A stretch of 64,000 nt of DNA from CAVQBP01 sp963848195 (GTDB lineage: Bacteria > Bacteroidota > Ignavibacteria > Ignavibacteriales > Ignavibacteriaceae). Positions 54,774 to 63,050 of the stretch are shown here, piece by piece. Positions within the stretch are counted from its first letter, which is position 1. Each line of letters starts with the position of its first letter. The stretch covers positions 744,001 through 808,000 of the forward strand of contig CAWKCY010000009.1 in assembly GCA_963848195.1 (NCBI GenBank), given 5' to 3'. The notes under the pieces were generated by a model, which saw only the letters and a list, made by a program, of their open reading frames with translations, did not search any database and was not told the origin of the DNA. A program made the translations under genes and the position numbers.

Positions 54774-55132
54774 TTAGTAAATTAGCAATTAAAGATAAAA
54801 GAAATATATAGAACGTAAATACAGAACCCATACAAAGAGTACTGCATCCACACCTCAGAAGTGAAAAAGGAGAGAAGTTAATTATTTATTTTTTCGGAAG
54901 AATCTTCGTCCTTTAGGAGTAGATGTAATATATTGAGTAAAAATCAATCATTTTTTCTTTAAAAGCAAGAGGTTACAAATTAGCGGATACAAAATACTGT
55001 ATCCGCTATATTTATCTTCCGCGGAATTATTTAATCTTTGTGATAATTCATATCTAAAAGTGAAATTCCTGCTTGAACGATATTCTAAATGCTTTCACAG
55101 AACCTCCTTTTGCTTTACTATTAAATTAAGAC
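54774..55132. promoter_or_regulatory. Inter-module spacer, copy 3, with ScyD deletion scar
   Basis: 54790-55050 is the third copy of the spacer, with the hairpin at 54981-55008. On the minus strand at 55037-55098 the AGGAGGT site and start (GTG AAA GCA TTT AGA ATA) of the ScyD gene remain, followed by the post-gene sequence; the body is deleted. It should hold the promoter of the hybrid regulator. Confidence 0.7.
54981..55008 (-). terminator. Inter-module hairpin, copy 3
   Basis: TAGCGGATACA with TGTATCCGCTA, 6-base loop, the same stem as at 41169 and 47983. Confidence 0.55.
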
Positions 55133-57331
55133 TTATTTTAAGAGAATCATCTTTTTAGTTTCAACAAATAACCCTGTTTGCAGCTTGTAAAAATAAATTC
55201 CACTCGCCAGAGACGATGCAGTAAACACAACTTCGTAACTGCCCGCAGGCTTTTCTTCGTTAACTAAAATAGCAACTTCTCTTCCAAGGATATCATAAAC
55301 CTTCAACGAAACTATCCCGGAGGTGGAGATTTGATACTTAATCGTAGTTGTAGGATTAAATGGATTGGGATAATTTTGATAAACTCTATACCCTTTATCT
55401 CTATTTAATTCACTTGCATCTGTAACTTTATTATTTAGTTCAATTCTTATTGATGCTGCTTCACTATAAACTGAATAAAGATCTTGCACATCTTTTGCTC
55501 TGATTCGGTAATTGAGTGTTACTAATCCCTCGAAAGGTGAGTAAAATATTGAATCATCAATGAATAAATTATTTTTAGTAGTACCTATCACTTTCCAATA
55601 ATCTCCATCCTTAGAAATTTTCCTCGATATTTCATAAAAAGATAGGTCGGGTTCTATATTATTCTCCCATATTAATTTGACAGAATGATTAACTAAGTCA
55701 GCACTAATATTCAATCCTATTGGTTTTGATGGCGGGGCCTCAATTGAATTATTTACAAATATATCGATCGAATAAACACCATCTACCAAAGAATTTATTT
55801 TAAATCCGAATGGTGTCGGAGTCCTATCCGCCTTATATGAATTTGGATTACTCCAGGGTGAAAAGACTTCATTGTATCCAACTCTGAAAGCATCTTTACC
55901 ATCACCTGTGTACCTTACATCTAATTGAGCTTTTCCATTTTGATCCTCAGTAAAATATATTGGAATTGGACTTTGAGATAAACTATTCCAGTTCCACGGG
56001 ATATAATCCAGGTCATCATATCCGTTTTTTCTATCAGGTTTTAATTCCTTGAATACCGGGAGTACTGAAGGTACTGATCCCCATGGATTACTAACTACCT
56101 GATTTACTGCCCAATCATATCTTCCCTCTGCAGATATTAATCTCATAAAAGCTGAAGATGGATTATCATCTTCATTTGTTGGAGTAAAAGAATCTTTTCT
56201 TATAACATAAAGACCTTTTTCAATATTCCCTAAATTAACAGTCGTATCCCAATATGAAATATTTTGGTGGTTCTCTATATAGAAATATTGACCCGAATTT
56301 GGATCAATCTCAAAGCAATAAGAATCACCTGTTGTAAGGTAATCTGAAAGGGTTGCATTTGAAATTGTTTGAGTAGAACTACTAGAAATATTTTTTAAAT
56401 TAATCCATCCTAACCGTGATCTTTCAAAAGAATTTGCAACTATACTTTTTATTCCGTACGATGAAAGCATCCCCCAAAATCCAAATCCGTTGTGATAGCT
56501 ATTATTGCCTAATAGGTAATGAGCTATCTCATGTACTGCTATTCTAAATGTTTTATTTCTATCGGTTAAGTAACTGCAAATAGTTATACCTGAAGCTGTA
56601 GTTCCTGGACTGAAATACCCTGTATTAACTCTCCTGGTTCCGTTATCTACAAAAAAAACCTGCCCTCCTAAATTTCCACAATCTTTAGTGAAATCTAAAT
56701 TACTTTTAATAAAAGATTCATTAGGCAATTCTTTGGCAATATTTCTCCAAATTATGATTATCATATCTATTATTCCATCCGGTTGATTTATTTGATAATA
56801 ATCCCCGACATATTTCCAATTATCGAATTCAGCAAAACTAATTGTTTTATTTATTTGAAGAATTATTTCCTTTTGAATATCTCCCCGTTTCCAATTATTA
56901 GTTAAATACCACTCTCTTGTATGTGGTGACATCACAGAAATAGTTTTTCCCGTAAATTTGAATTTATTAAAAGACATATCATTAAAATAATGAGTGAGTG
57001 AACCTTGTATGGGACTCTTCGTCCAGGTTTGATTTACCCACTTATCCATATCAGCTGGATCTTTACCGGCAGGCCATAAAGGATTATTTATGTCATAATT
57101 ATCATCCGGAAATTGTGCGAAAACCATTAGTACATTTATTGTTCCCACTGATGGGAGGACACATCCGCCAGGAGAATCATTAGTTTCATTATTTGAAATT
57201 TTTAATACTTGCTTTTGTGAGACTCCTTCAGTTAAAGTCCGGGTAGCATCATCAATATTGATAAACATTCCCTGTCCGTTAGCCGAAACAGCATGTAATA
57301 TAATTACCGCAAAATAAATTATCTTTTTCAT
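55133..57331 (-). CDS. Secreted M6-like metalloprotease with fibronectin-like domain and T9SS tail
   Basis: From ATG 57331 (GGAGTGG four bases upstream; another ATG lies four codons earlier) the protein has 732 residues. Signal peptide MKKIIYFAVIILHAVSANGQ. Residues ~60-330 form an M6-type zinc peptidase domain: NVLMVFAQFPDDN, SLTHYFNDMSFNKFKF, and the zinc-binding helix FRIAVHEIAHYLLGN (HExxH) with GFWGMLSSYG after it. Residues ~565-655 are a fibronectin type III-like domain (APPSKPIGLNISADL, FYEISRKISKDG). The type A sorting tail (YQNYPNPFNPTTTIKYQIS, ending KKMILLK) predicts surface export by T9SS. It is upstream of the third ScyD scar and so occupies the position of the secreted gene of that module. 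Confidence 0.9.
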   Translation of the reverse strand: MKKIIYFAVIILHAVSANGQGMFINIDDATRTLTEGVSQKQVLKISNNETNDSPGGCVLPSVGTINVLMVFAQFPDDNYDINNPLWPAGKDPADMDKWVNQTWTKSPIQGSLTHYFNDMSFNKFKFTGKTISVMSPHTREWYLTNNWKRGDIQKEIILQINKTISFAEFDNWKYVGDYYQINQPDGIIDMIIIIWRNIAKELPNESFIKSNLDFTKDCGNLGGQVFFVDNGTRRVNTGYFSPGTTASGITICSYLTDRNKTFRIAVHEIAHYLLGNNSYHNGFGFWGMLSSYGIKSIVANSFERSRLGWINLKNISSSSTQTISNATLSDYLTTGDSYCFEIDPNSGQYFYIENHQNISYWDTTVNLGNIEKGLYVIRKDSFTPTNEDDNPSSAFMRLISAEGRYDWAVNQVVSNPWGSVPSVLPVFKELKPDRKNGYDDLDYIPWNWNSLSQSPIPIYFTEDQNGKAQLDVRYTGDGKDAFRVGYNEVFSPWSNPNSYKADRTPTPFGFKINSLVDGVYSIDIFVNNSIEAPPSKPIGLNISADLVNHSVKLIWENNIEPDLSFYEISRKISKDGDYWKVIGTTKNNLFIDDSIFYSPFEGLVTLNYRIRAKDVQDLYSVYSEAASIRIELNNKVTDASELNRDKGYRVYQNYPNPFNPTTTIKYQISTSGIVSLKVYDILGREVAILVNEEKPAGSYEVVFTASSLASGIYFYKLQTGLFVETKKMILLK

Positions 57332-57343
57332 AATCCACTCCAT

Positions 57344-57634
57344 TTTTCTTTTTAATTGCGGCAGGTAATAAATAAAAATGGAGTAGGGGTTATGTAATAA
57401 CTATGTGCCGAATATTGTTAAAAAATATTTATTATTTGAACTTATGTAGCAAAAGGTTTGTACTTATGTAGCTTTATAATAAATTTAGAAATAATGAGGC
57501 TTTTGATATAAATTGATTGGGATGAAATCTATGTTTATAGTCATTGGGTCCTTGGCCATTTGTAGTCACTTCAATGTTCTACTTTAAAGTTCATTAATTT
57601 TATGCGATTGTGCAATTGAAAAGTTTGAATTAGT
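57344..57634. other. Intergenic region with GTCATTGG-type repeats
   Basis: AT-rich, no coding signal. 57537-57580 carries TCATTGGGTCCTTGGCCATT and related short repeats. It contains the presumed promoter of the protease. Confidence 0.5.
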
Positions 57635-57982
57635 CGACTTTCTGTGACGAATTTATATTTTTTATTTTGAACAGCTTTTCATTCCGGTTAGAGGATTATT
57701 AGTATGTCATTTTTGTCAATCTTTTGAAAATCTATTGAATTAAAAACGCTAAATTTGGAAGGTTTTAACTCCGGAACAACTCTAAGATAACTCCAAGATA
57801 ACTCCAAGTAAACAGAATCCTAAATTTAAGTTAAAAAGGAAGCTAAAAATGCGCGTCAAAAATGACAGTCGATTCTATAATAAATAATAAAATATTTTCA
57901 GTGTACTTATAATCTAACTATAGTGAAATTAGTGAATTTTGTCCAGCTGTGACTAAGTTGAACTTATAGGTTGAATCTCAAT
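57635..57982. repeat. 360-bp dispersed noncoding repeat, copy 2
   Basis: Matches 28109-28468 along its whole length (CGACTTTCTGTGACGAATTT to TTGAATCTCAAT) with scattered substitutions and small indels; the AACTCCAAGATA tandem block has one unit fewer. It is flanked on both sides by AATGACC/GTCATT short repeats, as is copy 1 on its left side. Confidence 0.8.
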
Positions 57983-58026
57983 GGAAAATATTGTAATTAT
58001 CATCCCAATAATTATACTACTGAGAT

Positions 58027-58128
58027 GAAATGACCATCGAATGACCACTGAATGACCATCGAATGACGATTGAATGACCACTGATCGAATGACATTGAAT
58101 GTCTACTGAACGGAATGACCATCGAATG
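58027..58128. repeat. Tandem AATGACCATCG / AATGACCACTG array
   Basis: About nine units of ATGACCA-CTGA or ATGACCATCGA, 10-11 bases each, directly in front of and overlapping the potential starts of the histidine kinase gene. It contains several ATGs in different frames. Confidence 0.8.
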
Positions 58129-59181
58129 TCTATTTTAAATATGACTAAATTTTTAAATAGATTTGAAAGACTAAGTAAAGCTCAACAGATTATAATAAGC
58201 ATATTGCTTCTTATTTTTATTTTTTCCCTCGATTATGTAACTGGAAATGAGATTGCCTTCTCCATTTTTTATCTAGTCCCTATATCATTAATAGCTTGGA
58301 CTCTGGGAAAAAACCCGGGTATTATCTTCTCAGTAACCGGAATATTATTCTGGATAGCGGCAGATTTACTCAATGGAACTATTTCTACTAACTATGTAAT
58401 GCTTTTTTGGAATGCTTTAGTGAGGTTAGGATTTTTTTTAATAGTGGCCTTCTCGTTGGCTTCTCTTAAACGAAAAATGAAACTTGAAGAAGAACTTACT
58501 AATTTTATTGTACATGACCTAAAATCACCCTTAGCAAATATTCTTGCCAGCTTAATGCTTCTTAAAGAGGAACCGATTTACCAGGAAGATGAGACACAAA
58601 AAGAAATTATCGATATTAGCTTAATTTCCGGCGAAAAAATGAAATCCCTTATTACTTCTATTTTAGATTTGGGCCGATTAGAAAGTAAAAATATGCCAAT
58701 TAAAACTGAAAAGATAAACATTAATATTGTTATTGATAATGCAATAAACCAAATTAAATCTTTAGCTAATGAAAAGAATATTAAAATATCTAAACACTTA
58801 AATATACCGATAGTTAATACAGATGAATATTTGCTATTGCGTATAATATCAAATTTGTTGAGTAATGCTATTAAAGTTAGTCCGGAATATTCAGAAATAA
58901 TTATTAAAACTAAAAATTTTGGGAATAATGGAGTAGAGTTTAATATTGAAGATCAGGGTATTGGAATTAAAGACGGAATGGAAAATAAAATATTTAATAA
59001 ATATTCTCAGCTTGAGATAAGACAAAAAGGAATAATTCAAGGCAGTGGGTTGGGGCTTACTTTCTGTAAAAATGCCGTTGAATCTCAAGGAGGGAAAATC
59101 TGGATCGAAAATAAACAGTCCGGAGGTGCTAGAGTAGTTTTTACCTTGCCATATCGCAAATTATATTCCAAATCAGCTTAA
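58126..59181 (+). CDS. Membrane sensor histidine kinase
   Basis: Start uncertain: ATGs at 58099, 58126 and 58141 are in frame, and the first lies inside the short-repeat array; 58126 is a compromise (351 residues). Four hydrophobic helices follow (IIISILLLIFIFSLDYV, IAFSIFYLVPISLIAWTL, GIIFSVTGILFWIAADL, LVRLGFFLIVAFSLASL), a MASE-like sensor without extracytoplasmic domain. The HisKA has NFIVHDLKSPLANILASLML (phospho-His) and the ATPase NLLSNAIKVSP, DQGIGIK and GSGLGLTFC boxes, ending in ARVVFTLP. No regulator is adjacent; the next gene is a hybrid kinase 221 bases downstream. Confidence 0.88.
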   Translation: MSILNMTKFLNRFERLSKAQQIIISILLLIFIFSLDYVTGNEIAFSIFYLVPISLIAWTLGKNPGIIFSVTGILFWIAADLLNGTISTNYVMLFWNALVRLGFFLIVAFSLASLKRKMKLEEELTNFIVHDLKSPLANILASLMLLKEEPIYQEDETQKEIIDISLISGEKMKSLITSILDLGRLESKNMPIKTEKININIVIDNAINQIKSLANEKNIKISKHLNIPIVNTDEYLLLRIISNLLSNAIKVSPEYSEIIIKTKNFGNNGVEFNIEDQGIGIKDGMENKIFNKYSQLEIRQKGIIQGSGLGLTFCKNAVESQGGKIWIENKQSGGARVVFTLPYRKLYSKSA

Positions 59182-59402
59182 TTAAAACAAGAACCAGGTT
59201 CATCTCCTCCAATTTTAATCTGATGGATAATATTGCACACTTTTATATTTAATTTAACTTTATATCTTATCTTATTTTATTATCTTTCCAAAATTAAGGG
59301 GTAAAACCATTATTAAAGTGGCACTAGAATTGTGCTTCTTAAATATTTTTACTTGTGTGAAATATTTTCATTTGAATTAAACATAAGGCAATATATATAT
59401 TT
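59182..59402. other. Intergenic region
   Basis: AT-rich spacer between two co-directional kinase genes; no coding signal or clear terminator seen. Confidence 0.4.
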
Positions 59403-62400
59403 TTGCTTAAGGTACTTAGATTGAAAACCAATTCCCGGCTCTTAAAAGAAAATTCCGCCCTACGGCAGCGCATTAGAGAATTAGAAAATACTGAAAATGA
59501 ACTCTATAAATCGAAAGAAATGCTGCAGTTAATACTGGATACAATTCAGCAGGGCGTTTTCTGGAAGGATACAAATTTTAATTATTTGGGATGCAATGAA
59601 AAGTTTGCAAAAGATGCATCTCATAACAATTCTTATGATATTATTGGTAAAAATGACTTTGACTTATTTCTGAAAGATATCGGTAATTTATACCGTGAAG
59701 ATGATAAACATGTAATGAATAATGATTCTCCTAAACTTGATTTTGAAGAGTATATTATACAATCTGATGGAACAAAACTTTGGCTAAGGACCAGTAAAGT
59801 CCCGCTTCATGATAAGAATGGAAATGTAATTGGAATAATGGGTACTTATGAGGATATAACTGAACGGAAAAAGATCGAGGAAAACTTAAGACGCGAGAAA
59901 ATCTTACTCAGAACCCTTATTGATAATATTCCGGATTTTATTTATTTCAAAGATAATCAGGGAAAGTACGTCCTTAACAATAAAGCACATCTTCATTCAA
60001 TGGGAGTAGAATCTCAGGAAGAAGTGATTGGAAAAACAATTTTTGATTTTTATCCCAAAGAATCAGCTGAACTTTATTTTAATGATGAGATGCAAATCAT
60101 CCAGTCAGGCATACCTATGCTTGATAAAGAAGAAATTGCAGTCCATAAAAATACTAATGAAAAAAATTGGCATTTAACCAGTAAAATTCCATTATGGAAG
60201 AATGGAAAGGTGAATGGAATTGTTTGTATTAGCCGTATAATAACCCAGCAGAAGATAGTCCAGGAAGCTTTTCGCCAGCAAAATGAAAAATTAAGACTGA
60301 TATTTGAAAATGCTTTCGATGGTATAAATATTTTTGAAGAAAATTATGAGCCGGGTAAAAGGAGATTAATTGAATGTAATGAACGTTATGCTGAAATGGC
60401 AGGACGAAGTCGTGAAGAACTACTTAAAATTGGAGATTTAGACAAAGCAGGTTTAGCAGAAACATTAAGCGAAAACAATAGTGAATCTATCAACAAGAAC
60501 GAAGTATTTAAAGGCTTATATTCATGGATTCGTCCTGATAAAAAAACCAATATAATAGAATATACCGCTGTTCCAATTCAAATGAATGGGAAAATATTCA
60601 CAATTGGGATTGATCGGGATATAACTGAAAAAAAACATGCTGAAGAGGCAATACAAAATGAACGAAACCAATTAAGAATTTTAATTGATAGTCTTCATGA
60701 ACTAATATTTTTTCAAGACCATGAAAATCGATATATTTTAAACAATATAGCACATTTAAATTCCATTGGTGCATTAAAACAGGAAGATGCGCTCGGTAAA
60801 ACTGCTTTTGATTTTAATCCAAAGGAAGTCGCTGAAAAATTCTCTAAAGAAGAAAAACAAATAATTCTTTCGGGTGAACCGCTAATTGATAAAGAAGAAA
60901 TAATTTTTAATAAAGATCTCAATGAAAATAGGTGGTATTTAACTGATAAAATTCCTATAAAAGATAAAAATGGTATTGTAAAAGCAATTTTAGGGGTAAG
61001 GCATGATATAACAAACCGGAAAAATTCTGATGAAGCTTTAAGACAAACTTATCTTGAATTAGAACAGAGTAATATAGATCTTAAAAATGCAAATAAAATT
61101 AAAGGACAGTTTCTTGCAAACATGAGCCATGAGATTCGTACTCCGCTTAATGCTGTTATTGGCTTGACCGGATTATTATTAGATACTCCTTTAAATGATG
61201 AACAGCGTGATTTTGTTGAAACTATCCTTAACAGCGGCGATATCCTTCTATCTTTAATTAATGATATTTTAGATTTTTCTAAAATTGAAGCTCAAAAAAT
61301 TGAATTGGAAAATCAACCTTTTAACGTTAGAGATTGTATTGAGGAATCACTCGATTTGGTAACTTCAAAAGCTTCAGAAAAAAATCTTGAACTTGCATAT
61401 TCTATCGATGATGGATTACCTATGAGCGTTATCGGAGATATAACACGCCTTCGACAGATTATGGTTAATCTTCTTAGCAATGCTATTAAATTTACGGAAA
61501 AAGGTGAAGTGGTTATCGGTGTTGAAGGTCAGCTGCAAGATAATTATTCTTATATGCTCCACTTTTCTGTTAGAGATACCGGATTAGGAATTCCTGCCGA
61601 TCGCCGGGATCGATTATTTAAATCATTTACTCAAGTGGATTCTTCAACTACTAGAAAATTCGGAGGAACCGGTCTGGGCTTAGCTATTAGTAAAAAGCTT
61701 AGCGAATTGATGGGAGGAACTATGTGGGCTGAAAGCACCGGGATCCCGGGTGAAGGCTCTACTTTCCATTTTACAATTCTTACTGAATTATCTATTCAAA
61801 AAGAAACATCGATTGATTTGTCTGCTCTTTCCGGCAGAAGAGTATTAATTGTTGACGACAATAAAACTAATAGAAATATTTTAACTCAGCAAGCTGCCTC
61901 TTTACATATGCTCCCAACGTGTGTTCGCTCAGGAGAAGAAGCAATAGAACTTCTCAAAACTGATGATATGTTTGATCTTGCTATTCTGGATTACCAGATG
62001 CATACTATGGATGGAGTTTTTCTGGCTGAAGAAATAAGAAAGATTCCTGAAAGATATCACCTCCCCTTTATACTTTTATCCTCATACGGATTTCGTGACA
62101 AAAATATAAACTTAACATTTTTTGCAGCTACTCTTACTAAACCTATTAAATTTTCTCAGCTGCAGAATGCTTTAGTCACTGTCTTATCAAAGAATAAAGT
62201 CCCCTTTAAAAAACATCGGGTTATTGCTTCAATGCAGTTCGATTCTTCCTTAGGTAAACAATATCCTTTAAAAATACTATTAGCTGAAGATAACAAAGTA
62301 AATCAAAAAGTCGCGTTAAGATTTCTAGAAAAACTAGGGTACCGTGCTGATGTTGCTTTTAATGGTTTGGAAGTATTAAACGCCTTAAACCGTCAATTTT

Positions 62401-62705
62401 ATGATCTAGTTCTAATGGATATACAAATGCCCGATATGGATGGTGAAGAAGCAACTGAAGTGATCAGAAAAAGTTTTCCTCCAAATCATCAGCCCAGAAT
62501 AATAGCCATGACTGCCAATGCAATGAAATCAGATCATGATAAATATATTTCATTAGGTATGAATGATTATATTGTAAAACCCATTAAAATTGAGGAACTT
62601 GTAAGGACTTTGATTGAAAGTTATACATATCTGTATCCTATCAAAATATCAAATCAAGATAAAGAAGATTTTAGAAAATCTAATATCGATTTAAATTCAA
62701 ACTAA
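59403..62705 (+). CDS. Cytoplasmic multi-PAS hybrid histidine kinase with two receiver domains
   Basis: 1100 residues from TTG 59403; TTG 59421 with AAGG upstream is an alternative, and no ATG is near. A short coiled coil (LLKENSALRQRIRELENTENELY) leads to four PAS domains (~38-155, 160-280, 285-410, 415-540; e.g. LDTIQQGVFWKDTNFNYLGCNEKF, IDNIPDFIYFKDNQGKYVLNNKA). PAS 2 and PAS 4 are nearly duplicate in layout (NEKNWHLTSKIP and NENRWYLTDKIP). HisKA at ~565-630 (LANMSHEIRTPLNAVIGL, phospho-His), ATPase at ~675-795 (VNLLSNAIKFTEKG, DTGLGIPADRRDRLFKSF, GGTGLGLAI), receiver 1 at ~812-925 (RVLIVDDNKTNR, AILDYQMHTMDG) and receiver 2 at ~958-1075 (KILLAEDNKVNQ, LVLMDIQMPDMDG, YIVKPI). No transmembrane segments. 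A likely phosphorelay kinase sensing cytoplasmic signals; output partner unknown. Confidence 0.9.
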   Translation: MLKVLRLKTNSRLLKENSALRQRIRELENTENELYKSKEMLQLILDTIQQGVFWKDTNFNYLGCNEKFAKDASHNNSYDIIGKNDFDLFLKDIGNLYREDDKHVMNNDSPKLDFEEYIIQSDGTKLWLRTSKVPLHDKNGNVIGIMGTYEDITERKKIEENLRREKILLRTLIDNIPDFIYFKDNQGKYVLNNKAHLHSMGVESQEEVIGKTIFDFYPKESAELYFNDEMQIIQSGIPMLDKEEIAVHKNTNEKNWHLTSKIPLWKNGKVNGIVCISRIITQQKIVQEAFRQQNEKLRLIFENAFDGINIFEENYEPGKRRLIECNERYAEMAGRSREELLKIGDLDKAGLAETLSENNSESINKNEVFKGLYSWIRPDKKTNIIEYTAVPIQMNGKIFTIGIDRDITEKKHAEEAIQNERNQLRILIDSLHELIFFQDHENRYILNNIAHLNSIGALKQEDALGKTAFDFNPKEVAEKFSKEEKQIILSGEPLIDKEEIIFNKDLNENRWYLTDKIPIKDKNGIVKAILGVRHDITNRKNSDEALRQTYLELEQSNIDLKNANKIKGQFLANMSHEIRTPLNAVIGLTGLLLDTPLNDEQRDFVETILNSGDILLSLINDILDFSKIEAQKIELENQPFNVRDCIEESLDLVTSKASEKNLELAYSIDDGLPMSVIGDITRLRQIMVNLLSNAIKFTEKGEVVIGVEGQLQDNYSYMLHFSVRDTGLGIPADRRDRLFKSFTQVDSSTTRKFGGTGLGLAISKKLSELMGGTMWAESTGIPGEGSTFHFTILTELSIQKETSIDLSALSGRRVLIVDDNKTNRNILTQQAASLHMLPTCVRSGEEAIELLKTDDMFDLAILDYQMHTMDGVFLAEEIRKIPERYHLPFILLSSYGFRDKNINLTFFAATLTKPIKFSQLQNALVTVLSKNKVPFKKHRVIASMQFDSSLGKQYPLKILLAEDNKVNQKVALRFLEKLGYRADVAFNGLEVLNALNRQFYDLVLMDIQMPDMDGEEATEVIRKSFPPNHQPRIIAMTANAMKSDHDKYISLGMNDYIVKPIKIEELVRTLIESYTYLYPIKISNQDKEDFRKSNIDLNSN

Positions 62706-63050
62706 TTGATATTCTTGCCCATAAATCCAAAAATCACTTCTTAAATGGTGTGTTTTCACATATTACACTTGCCTGCCGTGCTACCAAATGCCATTTAATA
62801 TCTATAGCAAAATGGGTATTTCGGGAAAATCTGCACGTGCTTATGCGGCTTCCTATGCAATAAAACATAAGTTAATATTGACTTAGTTTCAAATTATACT
62901 AAAATATTAAGGCAAAGATTAAATAAATTTACTAATGATTCTATTAAAAAATATTACGTGTTATTTAACAAAAAATACGTGTACCTCTGATTTTTATTCG
63001 CTTCTCAAAACATATTTTAAGACCGAAATTAATTAAAAAAGAGGTAAATT
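62706..63050. other. Intergenic region with LuxR-domain remnant
   Basis: Apart from the remnant at 62788-62886, AT-rich spacer with no other features; it should contain the promoter of the monooxygenase-like gene at 63051. Confidence 0.5.
62788..62886 (+). pseudogene. Remnant of a LuxR-type helix-turn-helix
   Basis: 32 codons, MPFNIYSKMGISGKSARAYAASYAIKHKLILT. The segment IYSKMGISGKSARAYAASYAIKHKLI is the C-terminal recognition helix and tail of NarL/LuxR regulators. The rest of the gene is absent. It may be the leftover of a response regulator that once followed the hybrid kinase. Confidence 0.55.

Noticed and set aside
58027..58128. Regularly spaced short repeats considered as a CRISPR array
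   Set aside because: Units are only 10-11 bases, contiguous, without unique spacers, and no cas gene is present.
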